From assembly GCA_021325525.1 (NCBI GenBank), contig JAJPHB010000006.1, positions 1-42,782 of the forward strand: 42,782 bases of DNA, in the 5' to 3' direction. Shown here in pieces: positions 1 to 8,540 of this stretch. Under the pieces are notes generated by a model. The model saw only the letters and a program-made list of their open reading frames with translations. It was not told the origin of the DNA and ran no database searches. The stretch's first letter is position 1; every line of letters begins with the position of its first letter. The DNA is from Alphaproteobacteria bacterium (GTDB lineage: Bacteria > Pseudomonadota > Alphaproteobacteria > ATCC43930 > CGMCC-115725). Both the position numbers and the translations under genes were made by a program.

Positions 1-2
1 AC

Positions 3-593
3 GGCTTCGGTCGCACCGGAACGATGTTTGCGACCGAGCAGTTCGGCGTCGTCCCGGACCTCATGACCATGGCGAAGGGCCTCTCCTCGGGCTACGCGCC
101 GATCGCCGCCGTCGCCGTCAGCGAGAAGCTTTACGACGAGTTCAAGAAGCAGGACGTGGCGCTCGCGCATCTCCTGACCTTCGGCGGCCAGGCGGTCTCC
201 TGCGCCGCGGCGCTCAAGAACATCGAGATCCTGCAGCAGGAGGAGCTGCCGCAGCGCAGCGCGCGCAGCGGCGCCTATCTGCTGGAGCGCATGGAGAGCC
301 TCCGCTCGCATCCGACAGTGGGCGATGTGCGGGGCCGCGGCCTCATGTGTGCGGCCGAGCTCGTCAAGGACAAGGCGACGAAGGAGCCGTTCGGCATCGG
401 ACCCGCCGCCGCGGCGCACCCCTTCAGCCGCCGCGTCATCGCCCTGATGGAGGAGCGCGGTCTCTTGACCCGCGTCTTCATGTCCCTCCATCTCTGCCCG
501 CCTCTTATCGTCACCCGCGAGGAGATCGACCGGATGGTGGCGATCGTCGATGAGAGCCTCACCATCGCCGAAAAGGAGTTCGGCTTCGCCTGA
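3..593 (+). CDS. Class III PLP-dependent aminotransferase, C-terminal part (5' end outside window)
   Basis: The frame is open from the first complete codon and begins with the GFGRTG motif that precedes the cofactor lysine region in class III aminotransferases. The probable PLP lysine is in MAKGLSSGY (codon 75-77), followed by the TFGGQAVSCAAAL segment and a typical C-terminal small domain ending in VDESL. These enzymes move an amino group between an omega-amino acid or amine and an oxoacid in the cytosol. The substrate cannot be read from the fragment. I considered HpnO, the hopanoid aminotransferase, because of the nearby hpn genes, but saw nothing specific to it. The next gene is 131 bases away on the same strand, so co-transcription with the tartrate module is possible but unproven. 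Confidence 0.85.
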   Translation, partial: GFGRTGTMFATEQFGVVPDLMTMAKGLSSGYAPIAAVAVSEKLYDEFKKQDVALAHLLTFGGQAVSCAAALKNIEILQQEELPQRSARSGAYLLERMESLRSHPTVGDVRGRGLMCAAELVKDKATKEPFGIGPAAAAHPFSRRVIALMEERGLLTRVFMSLHLCPPLIVTREEIDRMVAIVDESLTIAEKEFGFA

Positions 594-724
594 GAATGGC
601 CGGGAGCTGCCGCGCAGCAGACGAGCCGGGTTCCCACTTCCGCGCACCGGGGCTATAGAGTGGCAGGCGAGGCGGCGGGCGGCAAAGCGCCCTCGCTCAG
701 CGCGGGAATGGGAGGAATGGCATC

Positions 725-1615
725 ATGCAGATCGGCTTCATCGGGCTCGGCATCATGGGGCGGCCGATGGCGGGACACCTCATCGCCGCCGGGCACGCGC
801 TCTTCGTCTTCGGCGGGCGGACCGTGCCGCCCGAGATCCGCGAGAAGGCGACGGTCTGCCGCACGATCAAGGAAGTCGCCGAGAAGTCCGAGGTGATCAT
901 TCTGATGGTGCCGGACACGCCCGATGTCGAGGCCGTGCTGTTCGGTCCGGACGGCGTCGCCGCCGGCCTCAGCAAGGGCAAGACGGTCATCGATATGTCC
1001 TCGATTTCGCCGATCGCGACCAAGGCCTTCGCCAAGAAAATCAACGAGCTCGGCTGCGACTACCTCGATGCGCCGGTGTCGGGCGGCGAGGTCGGCGCCA
1101 AGGCGGCGTCGCTGACCATCATGGTCGGCGGGCCCGAGCAGGTCTTTGCGCGCATCAAGCCGATCTTCGAGAAGATGGGCAAGAACATCACCCTCGTCGG
1201 CGGCAATGGCGACGGGCAGACAACCAAGGTCGCGAACCAGATCATTGTCGCCTTGACGATCGAGGCCGTGGGCGAGGCCCTGCTCTTCGCCTCCAAGGCC
1301 GGCGCCGATCCCGCGAAGGTGCGCGCGGCGCTGATGGGCGGCTTCGCCTCCTCGCGCATTCTCGAAGTCCATGGCGAGCGCATGATCAAGCGCAATTTCC
1401 AGCCCGGCTTCCGCATCGAGCTGCATCAGAAGGATTTGAACCTCGCCCTCGAAGGGGCGAAGTCGCTGCGCCTGTCCTTGCCGAATACGGCGACGGCGCA
1501 GGAGCTCTTCAACGCGGCCGCGGCGAATGGCGGCGCCGCCTCGGACCACTCCGCCATGGTCCGCGTCCTCGAAGCGCTGGCGGCGCACGAGATCGGCAGC
1601 GCGGCGGGTAAGTGA
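725..1615 (+). CDS. Tartronate-semialdehyde reductase / 3-hydroxyisobutyrate dehydrogenase family
   Basis: This 296-aa protein is a beta-hydroxyacid dehydrogenase of usual length. It starts with a Rossmann dinucleotide site (GFIGLGIMG, residues 4-12). The substrate-binding DAPVSGG motif is at 115-121 and the catalytic lysine of GQTTKVAN is at about 168. The family reduces tartronate semialdehyde to D-glycerate or oxidises 3-hydroxyisobutyrate with NAD(P). The neighbouring glycerate kinase and tartrate dehydrogenase favour the tartronate-semialdehyde role (GarR/GlxR type), but this is inferred from context. A purine-rich GGGAGGA lies about 10 bases before the ATG. The gene is followed 37 bases later by the kinase, probably in one operon. 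Confidence 0.88.
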   Translation: MQIGFIGLGIMGRPMAGHLIAAGHALFVFGGRTVPPEIREKATVCRTIKEVAEKSEVIILMVPDTPDVEAVLFGPDGVAAGLSKGKTVIDMSSISPIATKAFAKKINELGCDYLDAPVSGGEVGAKAASLTIMVGGPEQVFARIKPIFEKMGKNITLVGGNGDGQTTKVANQIIVALTIEAVGEALLFASKAGADPAKVRAALMGGFASSRILEVHGERMIKRNFQPGFRIELHQKDLNLALEGAKSLRLSLPNTATAQELFNAAAANGGAASDHSAMVRVLEALAAHEIGSAAGK

Positions 1616-1652
1616 GGGGATCGGCATCGCTGCCGCGAGAGGCCGGGCGGCG

Positions 1653-2918
1653 ATGAGCTCCCAGCGCGCGCTTCTCCGCGCCATGTTCGAGGCCGCGATC
1701 GCCTCGGCGGCGCCGGCGCGCTGCGTGCCGCCGCATCTGCCGCCGCCGCCCACGGGCCGTACCCTCGTCGTCGGCGCCGGCAAGGCCTCGGCCGCGATGG
1801 CGCGCGCCGTCGAGGAGCATTGGCCGGGATCGCTCGCGGGCCTCATCGTCACCCGCTATGGCCATGCCGTGCCCTGCCGGCACATCGAGATCGTCGAGGC
1901 GTCGCACCCGGTGCCCGACGAGGCCGGGCGCCGCGCCGCCGCGCGCATCCTCGATATGGTCCGCGGCCTCGGCGCCGAAGACCTCGTGCTGTGCCTGATC
2001 TCGGGCGGGGGCTCGGCGCTTCTCAGCCTGCCGGCGCCGGGACTGACGCTCGAGGAGAAGCAGGCCGTCAACCGCGCGCTGCTGAAGAGCGGCGCCACGA
2101 TCGGAGAGATGAATTGCGTGCGCAAGCACCTCTCCGCGATCAAGGGCGGCCGCCTCGCGGTGGCGGCGGCGCCGGCGCGTCTGCTGACGCTCATGATCTC
2201 GGACGTGCCGGGCGACGACCCCTCGGTCATCGCCTCGGGGCCGACCGTGGCCGATCCCACCAGCTTCGCCGATGCCGCGGCGATCCTCGAGAAATACCGG
2301 ATCCCGGCGTCGCCCGCGGTGCTGGACCATCTGCGCCGCGGCGAGGACGAGACGCCGAAGCCCGGCGATGCACGCCTCGCCCGCGCCGAAAGCCGCATCA
2401 TCGCCCGCCCTCAGGAAGCGCTCGAAGCTGCGGCCAGGGTGGCGCGGGAGGCCGGCTACGCGCCCCTCATCCTCGGCGATGCCCTTGAAGGCGAGGCGCG
2501 CGCCCTTGCCCTCGTCTTGGCCGGCATCACACGGCAATGCGTTCGGCATGGGCAGCCGGTGGCGCCGCCCGCCGTGCTTCTCTCCGGTGGCGAGACGACG
2601 GTGACGGTGCGCGGCAAGGGGCGAGGCGGGCGCAACGCCGAATTCCTCCTCGCCCTCGCCGTGGCGCTCGACGGGCTGCCCGGGGTCCATGCGCTTGCCG
2701 GCGACACGGACGGCGTCGATGGGACCGAGGACAATGCCGGCGCGATCATCGCGCCGGACAGTCTCGCGCGGGCGGCGAGGCTCGGCCTCTCGGCGCAAGC
2801 GCATCTTGCCGAGAATGACGGCTACAGCTTCTTCGCCGGCCTCGGCGATCTGGTGACCACCGGTCCCACCCTCACCAATGTCAACGATTTCCGCGCCATC
2901 CTCATTGATCGGGACTGA
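1653..2918 (+). CDS. ttuD: Glycerate 2-kinase, MOFRL family (TtuD/GckA type)
   Basis: The protein (421 aa) has the two-domain layout of class II glycerate kinases. The N-terminal domain carries GAGKAS (Lys44, the family's active-site lysine) and the glycine-rich LISGGGSALL. The C-terminal MOFRL domain carries LSGGETTVTV, GRGGRNAEF, AGDTDGVDG and the closing TTGPTLTNVND. It phosphorylates D-glycerate with ATP, normally to 2-phosphoglycerate, feeding tartrate- or glyoxylate-derived carbon into glycolysis. The frame stays open further upstream, but the ATG at 1653 (MSSQRALL) gives the usual N terminus. The symbol follows the tartrate-utilisation homologue because tartrate dehydrogenase is next door; gckA would be equally defensible. 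Confidence 0.88.
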   Translation: MSSQRALLRAMFEAAIASAAPARCVPPHLPPPPTGRTLVVGAGKASAAMARAVEEHWPGSLAGLIVTRYGHAVPCRHIEIVEASHPVPDEAGRRAAARILDMVRGLGAEDLVLCLISGGGSALLSLPAPGLTLEEKQAVNRALLKSGATIGEMNCVRKHLSAIKGGRLAVAAAPARLLTLMISDVPGDDPSVIASGPTVADPTSFADAAAILEKYRIPASPAVLDHLRRGEDETPKPGDARLARAESRIIARPQEALEAAARVAREAGYAPLILGDALEGEARALALVLAGITRQCVRHGQPVAPPAVLLSGGETTVTVRGKGRGGRNAEFLLALAVALDGLPGVHALAGDTDGVDGTEDNAGAIIAPDSLARAARLGLSAQAHLAENDGYSFFAGLGDLVTTGPTLTNVNDFRAILIDRD

Positions 2919-2954
2919 CGGGAACGGCAGGAGGCGGCGCGCCGTTTCGCCGGC

Positions 2955-3365
2955 ATGACCGCCAATATCCAGGACCGCGCCAGCATCGAGCGCATCTATC
3001 CGCCGGAACGCTTCGCCGAGGATATCGGGCGCAATTCGGACCCGAAGGCGACGGTGCTTTCCGGCGTCCGCATTCTCTCCGGCCTCGATGGGCAGGGGAA
3101 TTTCGAGTTTGTCCGCGCCTCCCGCCATGTCGGCGAGCCGCCGGAGGACGACGCCGGGGTCTTCCTCAGCCCGTTTCTCGTCACCGCCGCGGCCGGCGAC
3201 AAGGCGGGATACGAGAGCTCGCCGCGAAACTCCGGCGCCGCCGAACATTCCAAGACGAGCGAATACGGCGCCTTCATCGATCGCGTCATCGAGGCGGCGC
3301 GGACGGCGCGCAGCCCCGCTGCGACCGGTCGGGACGATGAGCGGCTGCGCGGTCTCCGCCAATGA
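2955..3365 (+). CDS. Hypothetical protein, 136 aa
   Basis: I do not recognise this protein. The frame has the strong G/C bias at third positions seen in its neighbours, so it is likely coding rather than a shadow. It lies 36 bases after the glycerate kinase, in the same direction. The predicted protein is soluble, charged and without a signal peptide or membrane segment; residues 90-115 are low-complexity and acidic/serine-rich. A GGCAGGAGG sequence lies about 20 bases before the ATG, which is too far for an ideal Shine-Dalgarno site. A long open frame also exists on the opposite strand here, but it only mirrors the high-GC coding of ttuC and this gene. Its position inside a tartrate/glycerate module is the only clue to its role. 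Confidence 0.5.
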   Translation: MTANIQDRASIERIYPPERFAEDIGRNSDPKATVLSGVRILSGLDGQGNFEFVRASRHVGEPPEDDAGVFLSPFLVTAAAGDKAGYESSPRNSGAAEHSKTSEYGAFIDRVIEAARTARSPAATGRDDERLRGLRQ

Positions 3366-3460
3366 GGCGCCGGGGCTGACGAAAGGCTCGCGCCGGAGTC
3401 GAAAACGTTGCATCTTGCCGGCCGCGAGCGCCGCCATGGCGCATCGCGGCACGAGGTGAC

Positions 3461-4537
3461 ATGCGCGAATACAGGATCGCCGCCATCCCGGCGGACGGCA
3501 TCGGCAAGGAGGTGATCGCCGCCGGGCTCGATGTCCTCCGCGTCCTCGAGGAGCGCGAGGGCGGGTTTCGCCTCGCCGTCGAGACCTTCCCGTGGGGATC
3601 GGACTATTATCGCCGGCACGGCCGCATGATGGCCGAAGACGGGCTCGAGCGGCTGCGCGTCTTCGATGCCATCTATTTCGGCGCGGTGGGCGATCCGCAG
3701 ATTCCCGATCATGTGACGCTCTGGGGGCTGCGCCTGCCGATCTGTCAGGGCTTCGACCAATATGCCAATCTGCGGCCCGCGCGCATCCTGCCCGGCATCA
3801 AGGGGCCGCTCGCGGGGTGCGGGCCGGATGATCTCGACTGGATCATCATCCGCGAGAACAGCGAAGGCGAATATGCGGGCAATGGCGGGCGCGTCCATCG
3901 CGGCCTTCCCGAGGAGGTGGCGACGGAGACCGCCGTCTTCACCCGGACCGGCGTCGCTCGCATCATGCGCTTTGCCTTCGAGACGGCGCGGAGTCGGCCG
4001 CGGAAGAAGCTGACCATCGTCACCAAATCGAATGCGCAGCGCCACGGCATGGTGATGTGGGACGAGATCGGCGCCGAGATCGCGGCCGAGTTCCCCGATG
4101 TCGCCGTCGACAAGGAGCTCGTCGACGCGATGACGACGCGTATGGTGTTGAAGCCGCAGAGCATCGACGTCGTCGTCGCGACGAATCTTCACGCCGACAT
4201 CCTGAGCGACCTCGCCGCCGCGCTCGCCGGCAGCCTCGGCATCGCGCCGACGGCCAATCTCGATCCCAGCCGGCGCTTTCCCTCGATGTTCGAGCCGATC
4301 CACGGCTCGGCCTTCGACATCATGGGGAAGGGCATCGCCAATCCGATCGCGAGCTTCTGGACGGGCGCGCTGATGCTGGACCACCTGGGCGAAAAGGGCG
4401 CCGCGGCTCGGCTCATGGCCGCGATCGAGCGCGTGACGGCGGCGGGCAGCGTGCTGACGCCCGATCTCGGCGGTAGCGCCACGACGCGCGACGTCACCGA
4501 AGCCGTGTGCGATGCCCTGCGCACCGCCAACACATGA
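3461..4537 (+). CDS. ttuC: Tartrate dehydrogenase/decarboxylase (isopropylmalate dehydrogenase superfamily)
   Basis: The 358-aa product belongs to the isocitrate/isopropylmalate dehydrogenase fold. Visible family features are the N-terminal AAIPADGIGKEV, the substrate-loop arginines, IIIRENSEGEYAG, the catalytic lysine in TIVTKSNAQRHG, the metal-binding aspartates of DILSDLAAALAGS and the FEPIHGSAFDIMGKGIANP segment. The run VHRGLPEEVATETAVFTR resembles tartrate/D-malate dehydrogenases more than LeuB. TtuC oxidises or decarboxylates tartrate and D-malate with NAD and a divalent metal, giving oxaloglycolate or D-glycerate. This fits the two glycerate-handling enzymes upstream. A GAGGTG precedes the ATG. 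The ketopantoate-reductase-like gene follows after 13 bases. Confidence 0.87.
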   Translation: MREYRIAAIPADGIGKEVIAAGLDVLRVLEEREGGFRLAVETFPWGSDYYRRHGRMMAEDGLERLRVFDAIYFGAVGDPQIPDHVTLWGLRLPICQGFDQYANLRPARILPGIKGPLAGCGPDDLDWIIIRENSEGEYAGNGGRVHRGLPEEVATETAVFTRTGVARIMRFAFETARSRPRKKLTIVTKSNAQRHGMVMWDEIGAEIAAEFPDVAVDKELVDAMTTRMVLKPQSIDVVVATNLHADILSDLAAALAGSLGIAPTANLDPSRRFPSMFEPIHGSAFDIMGKGIANPIASFWTGALMLDHLGEKGAAARLMAAIERVTAAGSVLTPDLGGSATTRDVTEAVCDALRTANT

Positions 4538-4550
4538 GCGCGAAGTTCAT

Positions 4551-5546
4551 ATGATGGGCAAGCCGCGCATCTGCGTCTTCGGCGCCGGCGCGATCGGCGG
4601 CCTGCTCGGTGCCAAGCTCGCCGCTGCAGGGGTCCCGGTGACGCTGATCGCGCGCGGAGCGCATCTCGAGGCGATCCGTGCCGAGGGCCTGCGCCTTGCC
4701 CTGGCAGAGGGGGAGGTGGTGGTCAAGCCGGCCGCGACGGACGATCCGGCAAGGCTCGGCCCCCAGGACATCGTCATCTTCGCCGTCAAGACGCCGGCGC
4801 TGCGCGCCGCCGCCGTCGCGGCGCAGCCGCTGATCGCCCCCGGAACCGTCATTGTCGCGGCCGCGAACGGCGTGCCCTGGTGGTACTTTCACGGCCATGC
4901 CGCGCCGCATGAGGGGCATCGCCTCGCCAGCGTCGATCCGGACGGCCGCCTCTGGGAGAAGCTGCCGCCCGCGCGCAGCCTCGGCTGCGTCGTCTATGCC
5001 GCGGGCCAGCTCGTCGCGCCCGGAACCGTGCGGCACCTTTCGGGACGAACCTTCGTCCTCGGCGATCCCGGCGGCGCGCTCGGCGATGCCGCGGCGCAGC
5101 TCGCGGCGCTGCTCCGCGAAGCCGGCTTCGAGGCGCGCGTCAGCCCCGATATCCGCCAGGAAGTGTGGAACAAGCTTTGGGGCAATCTCGCCTTCAACCC
5201 GCTCAGCCTCCTCACCGGCGCGCCGCTCGACCGCCTGGCGCGCGATGCGGATTCGCGCGGTGGCGCTCGCCACATGATGGTCGAGGCGCGCGCGGTGGGA
5301 GAGCGCCTCGGCATCCGCTTTTCGCGCAACGTCGACGACCGCATCAAGGATGCGGAGGCGGTGGGTGCCCACAAGACCTCGATGCTGCAGGATTTCGAAC
5401 GCGGCCGCCCGGTCGAGCTCGATGCGCTGCTCGGCGCCGTCCTCGAAATGGGTCGCCTCGTCGAGGTCGAGACGCCGATCTGCGAGTTGGTTTACGGCCT
5501 CGCTCGGCAACGGGCCCGCCTCGCCGGCTGCTATCCGGAGCGATGA
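4551..5546 (+). CDS. panE: 2-dehydropantoate 2-reductase family (ketopantoate reductase-like)
   Basis: This 331-aa protein has the ApbA/PanE layout: N-terminal NADP-binding GAGAIGGLLGAKLA, the AVKTPALRAA segment and the C-terminal helical domain with the WNKLWGNLAFNPLSLLTGAPLD signature, containing the catalytic lysine. KTSMLQDFERGRPVELDALLG near the C terminus carries the usual substrate-binding residues. The family's best-known reaction is NADPH reduction of ketopantoate to pantoate for coenzyme A. Many paralogues act on other 2-oxoacids, and the tartrate setting leaves that open. An adjacent ATG at 4554 is possible. The stop codon overlaps the start of hpnA by 4 bases, so this gene is translationally coupled to the hopanoid operon. 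Confidence 0.85.
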   Translation: MMGKPRICVFGAGAIGGLLGAKLAAAGVPVTLIARGAHLEAIRAEGLRLALAEGEVVVKPAATDDPARLGPQDIVIFAVKTPALRAAAVAAQPLIAPGTVIVAAANGVPWWYFHGHAAPHEGHRLASVDPDGRLWEKLPPARSLGCVVYAAGQLVAPGTVRHLSGRTFVLGDPGGALGDAAAQLAALLREAGFEARVSPDIRQEVWNKLWGNLAFNPLSLLTGAPLDRLARDADSRGGARHMMVEARAVGERLGIRFSRNVDDRIKDAEAVGAHKTSMLQDFERGRPVELDALLGAVLEMGRLVEVETPICELVYGLARQRARLAGCYPER

Positions 5547-6547
5547 CCGACAGCTCGCCGACCGCACTCGTCACCGGTGCCACCGGTTTCGTTGGGTCGG
5601 CTGTGGTGCGCCGCCTTCTCGCCGCCGGTTTCCGCGTGCGGGCGCTGCTGCGCCCCGGCAGCGACCGCCGGAATATCGCCGGCCTCGCGCTCGAGGAGCG
5701 CATGGGTGCGCTCGAGGACGGGGACTCGCTCGAGGCGGCGCTTGCCGGCTGCACGCATCTCTTCCATGTCGCTGCCGATTACCGGCTCTGGGTGCCGGAT
5801 CCCGCTCCAATGTTCCGAGCCAATGTCGAAGGCACGCGCCTTCTGATGGAGGCGGCGCTCGCCCTCGGCGTCGAGCGCGTCGTTTATACGAGCAGCGTCG
5901 CGACGCTCGGCCTTCACTCGGACGGAACGCCGGCCGACGAGACCGTGCCGAGCGGGATCGCCGAGATGATCGGTCCCTACAAGCAGTCGAAGTTCCGTGC
6001 CGAGGAGGAGGTGAAGCGCCTCGTCCGCGAGCGTGGGCTGCCCGCCGTCATCGTCAACCCCTCGACGCCGGTCGGGCCGCGCGATATCAAGCCGACGCCT
6101 ACCGGGCGCATGATCCTCGAAGCGGCACGCGGGCGTATGCCGGCATTCGTCGATACCGGCCTCAATCTCGTCCATGTCGACGACGTGGCGGCGGGCCACC
6201 TTCTCGCGGCAGAGAAGGGCAGGGTGGGGGAGCGCTATATTCTTGGCGGCGAGAACCTGCCGCTCGCCGCCATTCTCGCCGAGGTCGCGATGCTCTCGAA
6301 GCGGAGGCCGCCGCGGCTGCGCCTGCCGATCGCGCCGTTGATGCCGCTCGCGTTTCTCGCCGAAGAGATGGCGCGGGCGACGGGCAAGGAGCCGTTCATG
6401 ACACGGGACGGGCTGCGCATGGCGCGCAAGAAGATGTATTTCTCCTCAGCGAAGGCGAAAGCCGAGCTGGGCTACGCCCCGCGGCCGGTGCGCGAAGGCC
6501 TCGCCGAGGCGGTCGCCTGGTTCCGCCAAGCCGGGTATTGCCCATGA
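5543..6547 (+). CDS. hpnA: Hopanoid-associated sugar epimerase HpnA
   Basis: An extended short-chain dehydrogenase of 334 aa. The NAD site TGATGFVG is at residues 11-18, and the active-site pair YxxxK (Tyr146, Lys150) lies in GPYKQSK. The TSSVATLG strand and the NPSTPVGPRDIKPTPTGR segment match HpnA of hopanoid clusters. It is thought to modify a sugar nucleotide or side chain of bacteriohopanepolyols; its exact reaction is unsettled. The ATG at 5543 overlaps the panE stop in an ATGA. The stop overlaps hpnB in the same way, so it is the first hpn gene of a fully overlapping operon. Confidence 0.92.
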   Translation: MTDSSPTALVTGATGFVGSAVVRRLLAAGFRVRALLRPGSDRRNIAGLALEERMGALEDGDSLEAALAGCTHLFHVAADYRLWVPDPAPMFRANVEGTRLLMEAALALGVERVVYTSSVATLGLHSDGTPADETVPSGIAEMIGPYKQSKFRAEEEVKRLVRERGLPAVIVNPSTPVGPRDIKPTPTGRMILEAARGRMPAFVDTGLNLVHVDDVAAGHLLAAEKGRVGERYILGGENLPLAAILAEVAMLSKRRPPRLRLPIAPLMPLAFLAEEMARATGKEPFMTRDGLRMARKKMYFSSAKAKAELGYAPRPVREGLAEAVAWFRQAGYCP

Positions 6548-7695
6548 GCGCGGCGGAGGCAGTTGCCGCGATCGCGCTCGCGATCTGGCTCTATCTGCTG
6601 TTGGCGCGCGGCGGCTTCTGGCGCGAGCGTCCGGCGCCGCCGCCGGCGCCGCTCGACGCCTGGCCCGAGATCGTCGCCATCGTGCCGGCCCGCAACGAGG
6701 CGGAAACGATCGGCGCCGCCATCGGCTCGCTTCTGCGCCAGCGCTATGCCGGCGCTTTCTCGATCGTGCTCGTCGACGATCACAGCAGCGACGGCACTGC
6801 CGCGGCGGCTCGGCGCGCCGCGGCCGAGGCCGGCGCCGCTCATCGCCTCGCCATCATCGCCGCGCGCCCGCTGCCGGAGGGCTGGAGCGGCAAGCTCTGG
6901 GCGGTCAGCGAAGGCATCCGCCATGTCGCCGAGCGCGGCTCCGAAGCGTCCTACCTTCTCCTCACCGACGCCGACATCGCACACGATCCGGACAATGCCG
7001 CCGAGCTCGTGGCGCGCGTGGAACGGCAGCACCTCGACCTCGCCTCCCTCATGGTGAAGCTCCGCTGCGCCTCTTTCGCGGAACGCTGGCTCGTTCCCGC
7101 TTTCGTGTTCTTCTTCCAGATGCTCTACCCCTTTGCCTGGGTGAATGACCGGCATCATCGGATTGCGGGCGCGGCCGGCGGCTGCATGGTGGTGCGCCGC
7201 GCGGCGCTCGACCGCGCCGGCGGCATTGCCAGCATCCGCGGCGCGCTCATCGACGATTGCGCGCTGGCGCAGCGCCTGAAGCAAGCGGGGGGCGCGATCT
7301 GGCTGGGCTTGACGGAGCGGACGCGGAGCTTGCGCCCCTATCCGCGGCTCGGCGATATTTGGCGCATGATCGCGCGTACCGCGTATACGCAGCTTCACTA
7401 TTCACCGCTCCTGCTCGGCGCGACCGTGCTCGGCATGACGGTGACCTATCTGGCGCCGCCGGCGCTGACGCCGCTCGGCGGCATTGCCGGCCTTCTCGCG
7501 GCGCTCGCCTGGTTCGCCATGATGGTCGCCTTCGTTCCGACTCTGCGCCTCTACCGTCAGCCGCTCGCGATGGCGCCGTTCCTGCCGCTGATCGCGTTCT
7601 TCTACCTGGCGGCGACGATCGATTCGGCGCGGCGGCATTGGCAGGGCAGGGGCGGCGAATGGAAGGGGCGGGTCCAGCAGCGCGGCGCGGCGTGA
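6544..7695 (+). CDS. hpnB: Hopanoid-associated glycosyltransferase HpnB
   Basis: A family 2 glycosyltransferase of 383 aa. A membrane helix (residues about 4-21) comes first. The GT-A domain follows, with VAIVPARNEAETIG, VDDHSSDGT (about 78-85), the metal-binding LTDADIAHD and the acceptor-site DDCALAQRLK. A C-terminal pair of hydrophobic segments (LLLGATVLGMTV onward) completes it. HpnB lies beside hpnA in most hopanoid loci and is presumed to glycosylate the hopanoid side chain at the inner membrane; its direct activity is not firmly known. It starts on an ATGA overlap with hpnA and ends on a GTGA overlap with hpnC. Confidence 0.92.
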   Translation: MSAAEAVAAIALAIWLYLLLARGGFWRERPAPPPAPLDAWPEIVAIVPARNEAETIGAAIGSLLRQRYAGAFSIVLVDDHSSDGTAAAARRAAAEAGAAHRLAIIAARPLPEGWSGKLWAVSEGIRHVAERGSEASYLLLTDADIAHDPDNAAELVARVERQHLDLASLMVKLRCASFAERWLVPAFVFFFQMLYPFAWVNDRHHRIAGAAGGCMVVRRAALDRAGGIASIRGALIDDCALAQRLKQAGGAIWLGLTERTRSLRPYPRLGDIWRMIARTAYTQLHYSPLLLGATVLGMTVTYLAPPALTPLGGIAGLLAALAWFAMMVAFVPTLRLYRQPLAMAPFLPLIAFFYLAATIDSARRHWQGRGGEWKGRVQQRGAA

Positions 7696-8540
7696 GCGCC
7701 GCGGTCGAGACGCCTTCCGGAAAGGGCGCCGGAGACGAGAATTTCCCGGTCGGCTCCTTCCTCATTCGACGCGACCTGCGCATCCACGTCCATACCTTCT
7801 ACAAATTTGCGCGGGCTGCCGACGACATCGCGGACAATCCGCACCTGTCCGCGGAGGACAAAGTCCGCCGCCTCGACCGTATGGGCGAGGTGCTCGAGGG
7901 GGCGCCGGGAGAGGATGCGCCGAGTGCCGTCGCCATGCGCGCCAGCCTGACCGAAACCGGCGTCACGGCTCAGCACTGCCATGACGTGCTCCGCGCCTTT
8001 CGTCTCGACGCGACGAAGCTACGCTACGAGGATTGGGACGATCTCATGGAATATTGCCGCTATTCGGCCTCGCCGGTCGGACGGCAGTTGATCGATCTCC
8101 ACGGCGAGAGCCGCGCCGCCTACCCGCCTTCGGACGCGCTGTGCTCGGCGCTTCAGGTCCTGAACCATCTCCAGGATTGCGCCGACGACCACCGTGCGCT
8201 CGACCGGGTCTATCTGCCGCGCCAGGATCTTGCCGCCTGCGGCGCCAGCATCGCGGATCTCGCTCGCGCATGCTCGACGCCTGGGCTGCGGCACACGCTG
8301 GACCGACTGCTCGACCGGACCGAGGAGCTGATCGGGGTGGCCCGCGGGCTGCCGCCCGCGATCCGCAGCCTCGGCCTGCGCTGCGAAAGCGCCGTCATCG
8401 TCGATCTGGCGAGCCGGCTTGCCCGGCATTTGCGGCGGGGTGATCCGCTGGCGCGCCGCGTCAAGCTCACCGCCGGCGACTTCGCGGCGAGCCTTCTCAC
8501 CGGCGTTTGCCGTGGAGTTGCCGCAGGGCGGCCGCGTTGA
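7692..8540 (+). CDS. hpnC: Hydroxysqualene synthase HpnC
   Basis: A trans-isoprenyl diphosphate synthase-fold protein of 282 aa. The first aspartate-rich motif is ADDIADN (Asp44/45/48); the second region is NHLQDCADDHRAL. The ENFPVGSFLIR start and SPVGRQLIDLHGE are typical of HpnC. In the HpnCDE route it converts presqualene diphosphate, made by HpnD, into hydroxysqualene. The GTG at 7692 overlaps the hpnB stop. It fits both the family N terminus and the overlap pattern of the operon. Confidence 0.92.
   Translation: MSAAVETPSGKGAGDENFPVGSFLIRRDLRIHVHTFYKFARAADDIADNPHLSAEDKVRRLDRMGEVLEGAPGEDAPSAVAMRASLTETGVTAQHCHDVLRAFRLDATKLRYEDWDDLMEYCRYSASPVGRQLIDLHGESRAAYPPSDALCSALQVLNHLQDCADDHRALDRVYLPRQDLAACGASIADLARACSTPGLRHTLDRLLDRTEELIGVARGLPPAIRSLGLRCESAVIVDLASRLARHLRRGDPLARRVKLTAGDFAASLLTGVCRGVAAGRPR

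Noticed and set aside
3-593. Partial aminotransferase as the hopanoid enzyme HpnO
   Set aside because: It is a class III enzyme, as HpnO is, but lies among tartrate genes and shows no feature I can tie to HpnO.
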